Shown piece after piece: positions 9,529-20,145 of a DNA stretch of 64,000 nucleotides. The notes under the pieces are model-generated. The model searched no databases, was not told the DNA's origin, and was given only the letters and a program-made list of their open reading frames with translations. The stretch comes from JAGWRA01 sp963711505 (GTDB lineage: Bacteria; Acidobacteriota; Vicinamibacteria; Vicinamibacterales; CAVVIG01): contig CAVQEJ010000003.1 in assembly GCA_963711505.1 (NCBI GenBank), positions 1,984,001 through 2,048,000 on the forward strand. Reading direction: 5' to 3'. The translations under genes were made by a program, and so were the position numbers. Position 1 is the first letter of the stretch, and every line of letters begins with the position of its first letter.

Positions 9529-10562
9529 TGCGTCTGCCCGAATTCCAGTACCACGCGCCCCGCTCGCTCGAGGAGGCGGCCGCACTGCTCGCCGTGGCAC
9601 CGGCGGAGACCCTGCTCGTCGCCGGCGGCACCGACGTGCTGCCGAACATGAAGCGCCGGCAGCAGGTCCCGAAGGCGCTGGTGGGCCTGCGCGGCATCGG
9701 CGAGCTGCGGCAGATTCGGCCGGCCGACGGCGGCCTGGCCCTGGGGGCCGGCCTCACGCTGACCGACCTGGTGCATCATCCGGACGTCCGCGCCCGCTAT
9801 GCGGGGCTGTGGCAGGCCGCCGCCCAGGTCGCGACGCCGCACCTCCGCAACATGGGGACGCTCGGCGGCAACCTCTGCCTGGACACGCGCTGCACGTACT
9901 ACGACCAGAGCTACGAGTGGCGGAAGGCGATCAACTTCTGCATGAAGAAGGACGGGGAGGTCTGCTGGGTGGCGACGTCGAGCCCGCGATGCCTCGCCGT
10001 CTCGTCGACCGACACGGCACCGGCGCTGATGGCGCTCGGCGCCCGCGTGCGGCTCGTCTCGGCGGCGGCCGGCGCCCGGGTCGTCGACCTGGACGCGCTG
10101 TACCGCAACGACGGCATCGAGTACCTGACACGCCGCCCCGACGAGGTGCTGGCCGACGTCACGCTGCCCCCATCCGACGGCTGGCGGAGCACCTACTGGA
10201 AGCTCCGCCGCCGCGGCTCATTCGACTTCCCCGTGCTGTCGGTAGCAGCGGCCGCGCGGTTCGACGGCGACCGGGTCGTCGAGGCCCGCATCGTGCTCGG
10301 CGCGGTGGCGTCGCGTCCCATGCCCGCGCCGGCAGCGGCGGCCGCGCTGATCGGGCGGCGGCTGGACGACGAGGCGATCGCGGAAGCCGCCGACCTGGCG
10401 TTCGGCGTCGCCAAGCCGATGGACAATACCGACTTCACGCTGGTCTGGCGGAAGCGTGTGTCGCGCGCCTTCGTCACCTATGCCCTGCGCGAACTGCGCG
10501 GCGACGACATGCGCGAATGCCGGCTGAAGATCGCCCGGCAGGGGCTCGACGAGGTCGCCTGA
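9525..10562 (+). CDS. hcrB: Molybdenum hydroxylase medium FAD subunit with extra four-Cys cluster insert (4-hydroxybenzoyl-CoA reductase beta-like)
   Basis: A 345-residue CO dehydrogenase-type FAD subunit: 'LLVAGGTDVLPNMK' binds the pyrophosphate of FAD at about residues 38-51, and 'LRNMGTLGGNLC' is the second flavin motif. After it comes an insert with four Cys (in RCTYYDQ, NFCMKKDGEVC and SPRCLAV). This spacing matches the extra [4Fe-4S] domain known from the beta subunit of 4-hydroxybenzoyl-CoA reductase and is absent from ordinary xanthine dehydrogenase and CoxM subunits. That insert is why the operon is assigned to this enzyme, which reductively removes the phenolic hydroxyl from 4-hydroxybenzoyl-CoA. 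Other benzoyl-CoA pathway genes are not in the window, so the substrate remains inferred. Confidence 0.8.
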   Translation: MMRLPEFQYHAPRSLEEAAALLAVAPAETLLVAGGTDVLPNMKRRQQVPKALVGLRGIGELRQIRPADGGLALGAGLTLTDLVHHPDVRARYAGLWQAAAQVATPHLRNMGTLGGNLCLDTRCTYYDQSYEWRKAINFCMKKDGEVCWVATSSPRCLAVSSTDTAPALMALGARVRLVSAAAGARVVDLDALYRNDGIEYLTRRPDEVLADVTLPPSDGWRSTYWKLRRRGSFDFPVLSVAAAARFDGDRVVEARIVLGAVASRPMPAPAAAAALIGRRLDDEAIAEAADLAFGVAKPMDNTDFTLVWRKRVSRAFVTYALRELRGDDMRECRLKIARQGLDEVA

Positions 10563-10593
10563 CCACGCCCCGACCGTTCCGGTGACGCTCTGA

Positions 10594-10618
10594 GGCCCGG
10601 CCGCCGCACGGCCGGGCC
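10594..10618 (+). terminator. GC-rich hairpin after the molybdenum hydroxylase operon
   Basis: GGCCCGGCCG and CGGCCGGGCC form a perfect 10-bp stem around a 5-nt loop, 31 nt after the medium-subunit stop and before the LOG gene. No U-tract follows, so termination by this hairpin alone is uncertain. Confidence 0.4.
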
Positions 10619-10634
10619 GGTTCCGGCCACACCC

Positions 10635-11415
10635 ATGGACACGCCCGACCTCACACTCGATCGCACGTCCGGTGCCCGCACCGACGAGCACGTCTTCCTC
10701 GAAGGTCCGCAGACACGGAAGCGGGAGTTCTGGACCGTGCTGCGGATCATGCGGGAGCTCATCACCGGCTTCCGCACGCTCCACTTCGTCGGGCCGTGCG
10801 CGACCGTGTTCGGGTCGGCCCGCTTCCACGAGGACCACCCGTACCTACGAGCTGGCCCGCGAGATGGGACGGCGGCTGAGCCGGGCCGGCTTCACGGTGA
10901 TGACCGGCGGCGGCCCCGGCATCATGGAGGCGGCCAACCGCGGCGCGCGTGACGTGGGCGGCCCGTCGATCGGCTGCAACATCACGCTGCCGCACGAGCA
11001 GGCGCCGAATCCCTACCTCGACCGTTGCGTGTCGTTCCGGTACTTCTTCGTCCGGAAGGTCATGCTGGTGAAGTATTCCTACGCCTTCGTCGTCATGCCG
11101 GGCGGCGTCGGCACCATGGACGAGCTGTTCGAGTCGCTCACGCTCATCCAGACGGGCAAGATCAGCCACTTCCCCGTCGTGCTGATGGGGCGCGCCTACT
11201 GGACGTCGCTCATCACCCAGCTTCGCGAGATGGCCGACGCCGGCACGATCGCGCCGGTCGACCTGCATCTGGCGCTGGTCACCGACTCGCCGGACGAGGC
11301 GATGGCGTACATCGAGAAGGAGGCCGTCGAGCAGTTCGGTCTGCGCCGGCGGCGCGTGCCCCGCAGCTCGCGCATGCTGGGCGAGCGCACGATGCAGTGC
11401 CGGACGGCCTCGTGA
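10635..11415 (+). CDS. LOG-family Rossmann-fold protein (TIGR00730 type); frameshifted as read
   Basis: Two frames join near 10848, where CCGTACCTACGAG would read 'PYYELAREMG' if one C were removed. The joined protein of about 259 residues has 'VFGSARF' near the start, then 'VMTGGGPGIMEAANRGA' and 'MPGGVGTMDELFE', the PGGxGTxxE motif of the LOG/lysine decarboxylase-like family. Family members hydrolyse nucleoside 5'-monophosphates to free base and ribose 5-phosphate; some release cytokinins. The extra N-terminal segment with 'REFWTVLRIMRELITGF' is typical of the larger bacterial subgroup. Its stop overlaps the sirtuin start as GTGA, so the two are translationally coupled. Confidence 0.82.
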
Positions 11416-12164
11416 CCGCCAGCCCGGCGCTGGCGCGCGTCGTCGCGGCCTGGCGGCCCGACACGCGCGTGACCGTGCTGACGGGCGCCGGCGTGTCGGC
11501 GGCCAGCGGCGTGCCGACGTTCCGCGGCGAGGACGGCCTCTGGCGCCGGTACCGGGCCGATGAGCTGGCGACGCCGGGTGCGTTCGAACGGGATCCCGGG
11601 CTGGTCTGGGAATGGTACGACTGGCGGCGGCAGCGCATCGCCGCCTGCCGGCCGAACGCCGCGCACGAGGTTCTCGCCCGCTGGTCGGCGCAATCTCCCC
11701 GGTTCACCCTGCTGACCCAGAACGTCGACGGCCTGCACGAGCGGGCCGGCACCCGGTCGGTCGTCCGGCTGCACGGCTCGATCTGGGACGTCCGCTGCGC
11801 CGCCGGCTGTGCCGGCGCGCCGCCGCGGTGGCGCGACGACACCGTGCCGCTGGCGAGGCTGCCGCCACGGTGCCCGTCCTGCGGCGGCCTGGCCCGCCCC
11901 GATGTCGTCTGGTTCGGCGAGGCCCTCGATCCCGCGGTGCTCGTCACGGCGATCGCCGCGCTGTCCTGCGATCTCTTCCTCGTCGTCGGCACCTCATCGG
12001 TCGTCTATCCGGCCGCCGGCTTCCTGGAGGAGGCCCGGCGCCGCGGGGCGCTCGGCGTCGAGATCAATCAGGCCGCCACGGCGGCCTCGGCGGTCGCCGA
12101 CGTGGTGATTCCCTCCCCGGCCGAGCGCACGCTCGTCGAGCTCGACGCCCTGCTCGCGCGGTGA
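11412..12164 (+). CDS. cobB: Sir2-family NAD-dependent protein deacylase
   Basis: GTG at 11412 overlaps the preceding stop (GTGA). The 250-residue protein has all the sirtuin motifs: 'GAGVSAASGVPTFRG' for NAD binding, 'TQNVDGLHERAG', the catalytic His in 'RLHGSIW', two Cys pairs (CAAGC and CPSC, a zinc ribbon although the first pair is CxxxC) and 'FLVVGTSSVVYPA'. Bacterial sirtuins remove acetyl, succinyl or other acyl groups from lysines using NAD. Coupling with a nucleotide-handling LOG protein is a recurring neighbourhood and may reflect NAD metabolism (inference). Full family length, nothing missing. Confidence 0.9.
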   Translation: MTASPALARVVAAWRPDTRVTVLTGAGVSAASGVPTFRGEDGLWRRYRADELATPGAFERDPGLVWEWYDWRRQRIAACRPNAAHEVLARWSAQSPRFTLLTQNVDGLHERAGTRSVVRLHGSIWDVRCAAGCAGAPPRWRDDTVPLARLPPRCPSCGGLARPDVVWFGEALDPAVLVTAIAALSCDLFLVVGTSSVVYPAAGFLEEARRRGALGVEINQAATAASAVADVVIPSPAERTLVELDALLAR

Positions 12165-12167
12165 CGG

Positions 12168-12173
12168 TATACT
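12168..12173 (+). promoter_or_regulatory. -10 hexamer TATACT upstream of clpS-clpA
   Basis: TATACT lies just after the sirtuin stop and about 130 nt before the chosen clpS start. No good -35 is seen at 16-18 nt. It is the best promoter candidate for the clpS-clpA pair. Confidence 0.3.
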
Positions 12174-12301
12174 GAGAGCAGCGCCTCGTCGGGCGCTCGG
12201 CGCTGGGCCATCGGCGCTCGCACCGCACGCCGCGGAGACGAGCACGCACGTCGCCCATGGGACGTGGCACGTCGCAGGTGACAGGGATTCACAACGCCTC
12301 C

Positions 12302-12619
12302 ATGCCTTCCGATCCGACCCGCCGACCTGGCGAACAGGTCCTCGAGCGCAGCAAGCCGGAGACGAAGGAGCCGGTGCGGTACCGCGTGGTGCTGCACAAC
12401 GACGATTACACGACGATGGAGTTCGTCCTCCGGATCCTGGAGGACGTGTTCCTGAAGCAGCCGGCGGAGGCCTATCGGATCATGATGCAGGTGCACGTCG
12501 AGGGGCACGGCCTCTGCGGCTTGTATCCGTACGAGATCGCGGAAACCAAGGTCGAGACCGTGCACGATCTCGCGCGCCAGCACGGGTTCCCGCTGCGCGC
12601 CAGCACCGAGCCGGAATAG
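12302..12619 (+). CDS. clpS: ClpS, adaptor for the ClpAP protease
   Basis: About 105 residues from ATG 12302. The ClpS core is clear: 'YRVVLHNDDYTTMEFVLRIL' with the N-degron pocket residues Asn-Asp-Asp, then 'HVEGHGLCGLYPYEIAETK' with the conserved His of the pocket. ClpS binds destabilising N-terminal residues and hands those proteins to ClpA. The longer start at 12257 would add 15 residues translated from a GC-rich heptamer-like repeat, so it is not favoured. clpA starts 18 nt downstream, the usual clpS-clpA order. Confidence 0.93.
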   Translation: MPSDPTRRPGEQVLERSKPETKEPVRYRVVLHNDDYTTMEFVLRILEDVFLKQPAEAYRIMMQVHVEGHGLCGLYPYEIAETKVETVHDLARQHGFPLRASTEPE

Positions 12620-12637
12620 GGCTTTTCAGGCGTCATC

Positions 12638-14995
<2,358 letters not shown>

Positions 14996-14998
14996 CAA

Positions 14999-15105
14999 TC
15001 GGGAATGAGGAATGGGGAATGAAGAAATCAAAGATCCCGTGAGCGTCGCCCTTCAGCGCTCACCACCGGTCTTCAGTTTCTCCATTCTCCATTCTCCATT
15101 CATTT
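14999..15105. repeat. Inverted heptamer arrays between convergent clpA and TonB receptor genes
   Basis: The left arm is a run of ggaatga/ggaatgg units (about 15001-15030). The right arm is ccattct, ccattct, ccattca (about 15081-15103), the reverse complement. Between them GTGAGCG and CGCTCAC can form a central 7-bp stem. The whole could fold into one long imperfect hairpin at the shared 3' ends. Confidence 0.7.
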
Positions 15106-16925
15106 CCCCTCCACCTTCACCCCCACCGACACCCACCGGCCCGGCATGTCGACGCCGTGGATTTCCTGGTACCGGCTGTCCAGCAGGTTCGTCCCGTCCA
15201 CGAAGACCATCGTCGATCCCACCCGCTTCGACAGTCGCGTGTCGACCACCCAGTAGTGTCGCCCGTCGGACCGGCGCGTCCAGGCGATGCGCTGCCCGAG
15301 GCCGATGCCGGCCGGCAGCGGCAGGCTCGCGACCCCGCTGAGCGCGTGCCGGGCGTAGTCCAGGACGTACTCCGACAGGTAGTCGACCGTGCCGGCATCC
15401 TCGGTCAACCAGGCGTACTGGAGCTGCACGAGCCCGCCGGCCGGCAGCAGGCGGCGGACGCTCAGCTGCACGCCGTCGGTCGCCACATCGCGCAGATTCG
15501 CCGCCGTCCATTTCTCCTGCGGCGAGCGGCGGATGAAATCAATCACGTTGCGGTCGCGACGGGCGAAGACCGTCGCCGACGCCGTCCACACGACAGCCGG
15601 CATCCAGTCGATGCCGGCTTCTCCGCTCCACGCGCGCTCCGGCTGCAGCGTCGGCGTCCCCTGGCTGCTGGGATCCGAGTAGTAGAGCTCGGTGAAGGTC
15701 GGAATGCGGAACGCGTGTCCGACCGCCCCGCGCAGCTTCACCGTGCGGCTCACGAGGCTGCTCACCGCCAGCGAGGGGCTCCACGAGGTGCCGAAGTTCG
15801 AATAGCTGTCGACCCGCAGTCCCGGATAGACGAAGGTGCGGGCGCCGAGCTTCTGCTGCAGCTCGGCGAACAGGCTCCCCTGCCCGTACCGGTGGTCGCC
15901 GAGATTGTTCGAGTGGATCCAGTCGCCGCCGCCCGCCACGCCGACGGTCAGCCGCGTCGCCGGACTCCAGTCGCGCCGCGCCTTCACCTGCAGCTGCACT
16001 TCGTGCGTCCGGTGGCGGTTCAGCGGGAACCCGGGAATGGTCTGGTCGTACAGGAACCGGTCGCCGTGCGTGCGATACGACGCACGGGCATCGACCTGCC
16101 AGGTCCGGCCGGTGAACAGCTGCCGGTCGAGCGACACGAGGGTCTGGTTCGTCCATTCGCGCGAGGGGGCGGGGCCGTGCACGCCCCGTACGCCCCGAAG
16201 GCCTTTCGCAGGTGCGAGACGAACAGGTAGGTGTGGCGTCCGACCTCGGTGCCCGAGCTGACCGACAGCGTCTGGAAATCGCGGTCGGGCTCGAAGCCGG
16301 ACGATCGCGTGCCGGAGAAGGCGAACGTCTGGTGCACGTCGCCACCGTCGAGGTGCGCGACGGCGTTGCCGGCCGCCAGACCGAAGTCCCCCGCCGTGAA
16401 CTGCACGCTGTCGGCCGCGGTGCCCCGGCGTGTGATCACGTTCACCGTCCCGCCGAAGGCGTCGGCGCCGTACAGCGACGAGCCGGGGCCGTAGAGGATC
16501 TCCACGCGATCGATGTCGTCGAGCGGCACCGGGATGTCACCGTTGTGGTGGCCCGACTGCGCGTCGTTGATCGGCAGGCCATCGACCAGCACGAGCGTCT
16601 GCCCGAACGACGCCCCGCGCAGCGAGAAGTCGTTCTGCACGCCCAGGGGGCCGCGGGCCCGCACGTCGACGCCTGCCGCGTAGCGCAGCACCTCGTCGAC
16701 CGACTGCACGGGCAGCCGCGCGATCTCGTCGTGCGTCAGCACGACGACCGAGCGGGCCACGTTCTCGAATGGCACCGGCGCCGCGGTGGCGGTCACGACC
16801 ACCGTCTCCTGCACCGGCGGCGCCGCCGTGCCCGGGGCCGACGCGGACGACGGGGAAGCCGGCGGCTGGGCCGCGGCGGGAACGGCCGTCAGCAGGCCGA
16901 GGGCGAGCACGAGTACACGGGACAT
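15100..16925 (-). CDS. TonB-dependent outer-membrane receptor, BtuB-like architecture; frameshifted as read
   Basis: ATG 16925 follows GGAAAGG and opens a signal peptide (MSRVLVLALGLLTAVPAAAQ). A TonB-box-like ETVVVTA lies near residue 40, then the plug domain with 'VLVDGLPIND', 'VEILYGPGSSLYGADAFGG' and 'VNVITRR'. The barrel follows, but the frame changes near 16190, where one missing base would join 'KAFGAYGA' to 'GPAPSREWTNQ'. It ends 'SVGVKVEGK' at 15100, without the terminal aromatic. About 608 residues, the BtuB size range. I looked for a cobalamin riboswitch in the 5' region and did not find its conserved boxes, so the ligand is unknown. Confidence 0.82.
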
Positions 16926-17292
16926 CAGCGTCCTTTCCGGCCGCGTGCGACGAGCGGCCGGACCGTGCGCCGGCCCTCCGCCCCGCAGGGCTAGCGGCAA
17001 CAGCGGCCACAGCGGATCGGGAAGACGACAGCCGCGGAACGCGGGCTGCGACGGTGCCGGCTGGTGGAATGCGGTGTCACGGATGCGAAGGCGGCGCACC
17101 GCCGCGCCGGAAGCCCTGGGCTCTACGCCCTGCGGTCGGCTCGCCGACGGGAAGGCACACCAACCCGGCGTCCGGGGCTCCGGACAAACGCTCCGAACCG
17201 TACGACGGTCGGATGCGGATCGATATCAGCGGTGAACGCGGACGGGGCCACGCAGCGGGCGCGGCGTACCCGACCCGCGGTGGGTGGATCGC
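16926..17292. other. Intergenic region upstream of the TonB receptor
   Basis: 367 bases between the receptor start and the small gene ending at 17293. GC-rich with several short inverted repeats (for example GGCGCACCGCCGCGCC near 17093). No gene and no recognised riboswitch or promoter. Confidence 0.3.
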
Positions 17293-17472
17293 TCAGTTGA
17301 CGGCGACGGAGCGGGCCGCCTGCGACGACGGCTGGGATTCGCGGGACGCAGCACCCTGGATCTGCTGCCGGATCTGCTGCTGGAGCCAGGCGACCGGCTG
17401 CGGCTGGGCCGCGAGAAACGCCCGCCACTCCGCGTCGCTCAGGGGCACACAAATGACTCGTTCCATGCTCAT
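17293..17472 (-). CDS. Small hypothetical protein (59 aa)
   Basis: ATG 17472 has GGAGG 10 nt upstream, a clear ribosome-binding site, which supports a real gene despite its size. The product begins MSMERVICVPLSDAEWRAF and has 'PVAWLQQQIRQQIQ', a Gln-rich amphipathic helix, then a Ser/Ala tail. No signal peptide or known domain is recognised. It stands between the LysR gene and the TonB receptor. The function is unknown. Confidence 0.5.
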   Translation of the reverse strand: MSMERVICVPLSDAEWRAFLAAQPQPVAWLQQQIRQQIQGAASRESQPSSQAARSVAVN

Positions 17473-17553
17473 ATTCGGGAAACCTCCGTGGGACAAGGGT
17501 ACCCGCCCGGCTCAATTGCTCAAAATAGAATGATCTGATGGCTTCCATCTCCA

Positions 17554-18528
17554 TCACTTATGCGTCTGACGGCCGCTGTCGGACTTGCCGGCCGCCGACC
17601 TGACGGCGGTACGCGGCCGGGCGAGCGACGGCGACAGGCGCAGCTGGCCCCGGATCGCCTCGAAGCTCCGCAGGGCCTCCTGCACCATGCGCGGCACGCG
17701 GTTGCCGCGGGGGTAGACCCAGCCGGTCTGCCTGATGAGCTGCTCGTCGTGAATCCGTGTGCAGAAGAACTGGTGGCTCTGCACTTCGCGGGCAATCGCC
17801 AGATACGGCAGGATGCTGATGCCGAGCCCGGCCCGGACCATGGCCTTGATGATCTCGACGTTCTCGGTGTCCATGACGATCTTCGGCTCGATCTTCGCCC
17901 GCAGGAAGTAGGCATCGATGACCCGCCGCGTGTTCGACCCCGGCTCGAACAGCACGAACGGCTGTCCGGCCAGGTCGTCGGGCCCGATGCGCCGCTGGCG
18001 CGAGAACGGGTGATTCGGCCCCGTCACCAGCAGCAGCTCCTCCTTGAGCACCGGGATGGTCACCAGGTCGGGCTCGTCGATCGGCAGCGTCAGCAGCCCG
18101 CAGTCGGCCGTCCCGGCGCGCAGCTCGCGGATGGACTTGTCGGTGAGCGCCGCCAGGACGCGGACCTCTGCGCGCGGGTGCATCCGGCGGAAGTGCTTCA
18201 GCAGCGGCGGGAAGACGTAGATGCAGACGGTCATGCCCCCCGCCAGCCGCAGCGTGCCGCGCAGATCGCCCGTCCGGTCGGTGACGGCGCCGACGGTGTC
18301 CTTGATGTCCTCGAAGATCCGGTTGCTGAGCTGCAGCAGCGTCTCGCCCGCCGGCGTCATCCGCACCTGCCGGCCGACGCGGAGGAAGAGCGGCTCGTTC
18401 AGCTCCTCTTCGAGCAGCAGGATCTGGCGGCTGATGGCCGACTGGGACACGTGCAGCTTGCGGCCCGAGCCGGTGAACGATCCGGTCTCGGCAATCGCCC
18501 GCAGGATTTCGAGCTGTCGCAGGTCCAT
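17554..18528 (-). CDS. LysR-family transcriptional regulator
   Basis: ATG 18528 with GAGGGTG upstream gives a 324-residue protein. The N-terminal winged helix is canonical: 'MDLRQLEILRAIAETGSFT' then 'HVSQSAISRQILLLEEELNEPLFLR' (residues about 1-60). A periplasmic-binding-like effector domain follows, with 'LRAGTADCGLLTLPIDEPDLV' and 'VRAGLGISILPY'. The tail is basic and disordered. An MFS carrier lies 250 nt upstream on the same strand; the regulator probably controls it or the divergent oxidoreductase. The 250-nt gap holds a repeated GGATGATA (about 18615-18632), a possible binding or promoter element. Confidence 0.9.
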   Translation of the reverse strand: MDLRQLEILRAIAETGSFTGSGRKLHVSQSAISRQILLLEEELNEPLFLRVGRQVRMTPAGETLLQLSNRIFEDIKDTVGAVTDRTGDLRGTLRLAGGMTVCIYVFPPLLKHFRRMHPRAEVRVLAALTDKSIRELRAGTADCGLLTLPIDEPDLVTIPVLKEELLLVTGPNHPFSRQRRIGPDDLAGQPFVLFEPGSNTRRVIDAYFLRAKIEPKIVMDTENVEIIKAMVRAGLGISILPYLAIAREVQSHQFFCTRIHDEQLIRQTGWVYPRGNRVPRMVQEALRSFEAIRGQLRLSPSLARPRTAVRSAAGKSDSGRQTHK

Positions 18529-18777
18529 GGTCGGAACACCCTCTGGAAATCGTCGTGCACGCCCCCGCCGGTCCAGCCGGCGGTCCGGGCCCGCGGCGCC
18601 GGCGCAGTGGCAGCGGATGATACGGATGATAACGCAGCTCGCGGCGAGGGCGCGCGCGAGCGGCCCGGACACGGGCGGCAGCGGGGAGAGACGTTCGGCG
18701 AAGGGGTCGGCCGGCGGCGGCCGCCGGCCCCGAAGGGCATTCTGGTGCCCCGGGGCCGGCGCGGACCGCCCGCCGAC

Positions 18778-20001
18778 TCAATGGCTCTGCGACTTCCGGA
18801 ACGACACGCCGTGGGCCTCGGGGCCGAACCCGATGACCATGGCCCCGACGACCAGCACCAGCGTGGCCAGCATCCACATCGCCTGGGCATAGGTCAGGTG
18901 CTCGCCGAGGAGCGCCTCGACGTAGGTGATGCTCGACGCGATGAGCACGCCGATCTGGTACGCGAAGCCCGGGAAGAACCCGCGCAGCGACCCGGGCGAC
19001 AGCTCGTTGATGTGCGCCGGAATGACCCCCCACGCGCCCTGCACCATGAACTGCATCAGGAAGGCGCCGACGACGATGAGCGGCGTGGAGGGGGCGAAGA
19101 CCCAGAGCGGCGCCAGCACGATGGCGCCGATGACGGCCGTCACCATCGCCTTCCGTCGTCCGCCGCGATCGGAGAACAGGCCGAAGAACAGCCCGCCGAG
19201 GATCGCGCCGACCATGGAGATGATCGTGATGGTGGCCGTCGCCTCCGGACTGAAGTGTCGCTGCTGCTGGAGGAAGGTCGGATACATGTCCTGCGTGCCG
19301 TGCGAGATCATGTTCATCATCGCCATGAGCACGACGAGGTAGATGAAGATCTTCCAGTGCTTGGCGATCTCGCGGCCGTAGGTCCGCCAGTCTCCGGTCT
19401 TGTGCTCGTGCCAGGCCTCGGTCTCCTCGACCTTGAAGATCACGAAGAGCGACAACAGGGCGGGCAGGCCGCCGATGAAGAACATCATCCGCCAGCCGTA
19501 GTAGGGGAAGATCGTGAAGTAGGCGACGGCCGCCAGGAGGTAGCCCAGCGCGTATCCCTCCTGCAGCAGCCCCGACAGGACGCCGCGCCACTTCACCGGC
19601 ACGGTTTCCATGACCAGCGACGCGCCGACGCCCCATTCGCCGCCCATCCCGATGCCGAACAGGAACCGCAGGGCCAGGAACGTCGCATAGTTCGGCGCGA
19701 GGCCCGAGGCCACTTCGACGATCGAATAGAAGATGATGACGCCGACCATCGGCATGCGGCGCCCGTAGCGGTCGGAGATGATGCCGAAGATGAACGCGCC
19801 GAGCGGGCGCGTGGCGAGGCTGGCCGTCAGCGCGAGGGCGATGTCCGGGCGCGACACGTGGAGGTCGCTGGCCACCGAGCCCAGTACCATCACGAGGATG
19901 AAGAAGTCGAAGGCGTCGAGCGTCCAGCCGAGGAAGCCGGCCAGCACGGCGTTGCGCTGATTGGCGCGCTCCTGTGCCAGCGTGGTCGCGGTCGTGGTCA
20001 T
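18778..20001 (-). CDS. MFS transporter, carboxylate (SHS/lactate-type) family
   Basis: 407 residues from ATG 20001 with GGGAGACC upstream. Twelve hydrophobic segments are discernible. The signature 'NAVLAGFLGWTLDAFDFFIL' opens helix 1, and the loop 2-3 motif 'IFGIISDRYGRRMPM' is the major facilitator consensus. 'FLFGIGMGGEWGVGASLVMETVP' is characteristic of the carboxylate and sialate symporter group, with the charged pair in the membrane. Likely an inner-membrane H+ symporter for lactate or a related acid. Divergent from the molybdopterin oxidoreductase, with the LysR regulator downstream. Confidence 0.85.
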   Translation of the reverse strand: MTTTATTLAQERANQRNAVLAGFLGWTLDAFDFFILVMVLGSVASDLHVSRPDIALALTASLATRPLGAFIFGIISDRYGRRMPMVGVIIFYSIVEVASGLAPNYATFLALRFLFGIGMGGEWGVGASLVMETVPVKWRGVLSGLLQEGYALGYLLAAVAYFTIFPYYGWRMMFFIGGLPALLSLFVIFKVEETEAWHEHKTGDWRTYGREIAKHWKIFIYLVVLMAMMNMISHGTQDMYPTFLQQQRHFSPEATATITIISMVGAILGGLFFGLFSDRGGRRKAMVTAVIGAIVLAPLWVFAPSTPLIVVGAFLMQFMVQGAWGVIPAHINELSPGSLRGFFPGFAYQIGVLIASSITYVEALLGEHLTYAQAMWMLATLVLVVGAMVIGFGPEAHGVSFRKSQSH

Positions 20002-20132
20002 GGGGTCTCCCAGGGGGACCGGACACCCGGTGACCGGGCATCCGCCGGTTGAAGACGGGGGCGACACGCGCCCCGCGCGTGCGAAGGATAGGGGGCCGGG
20101 GAGAGTCAGCGCAAGAAAAAAAGCGATCGTGC

Positions 20133-20138
20133 TATCGT
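20133..20138 (+). promoter_or_regulatory. -10 hexamer TATCGT, leaderless-type start
   Basis: TATCGT ends 7 nt before the ATG at 20146. An A-tract (GCAAGAAAAAAAGC) lies about 12-25 nt further upstream and may act as an UP-type element. No Shine-Dalgarno precedes the ATG. Confidence 0.4.
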
Positions 20139-20145
20139 ACCGACC

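Noticed and set aside
16926..17292. Possible cobalamin riboswitch upstream of the BtuB-like receptor
   Set aside because: The conserved B12-box and the GGGAA and GCCACTG elements are not found on the - strand; only GC-rich inverted repeats.
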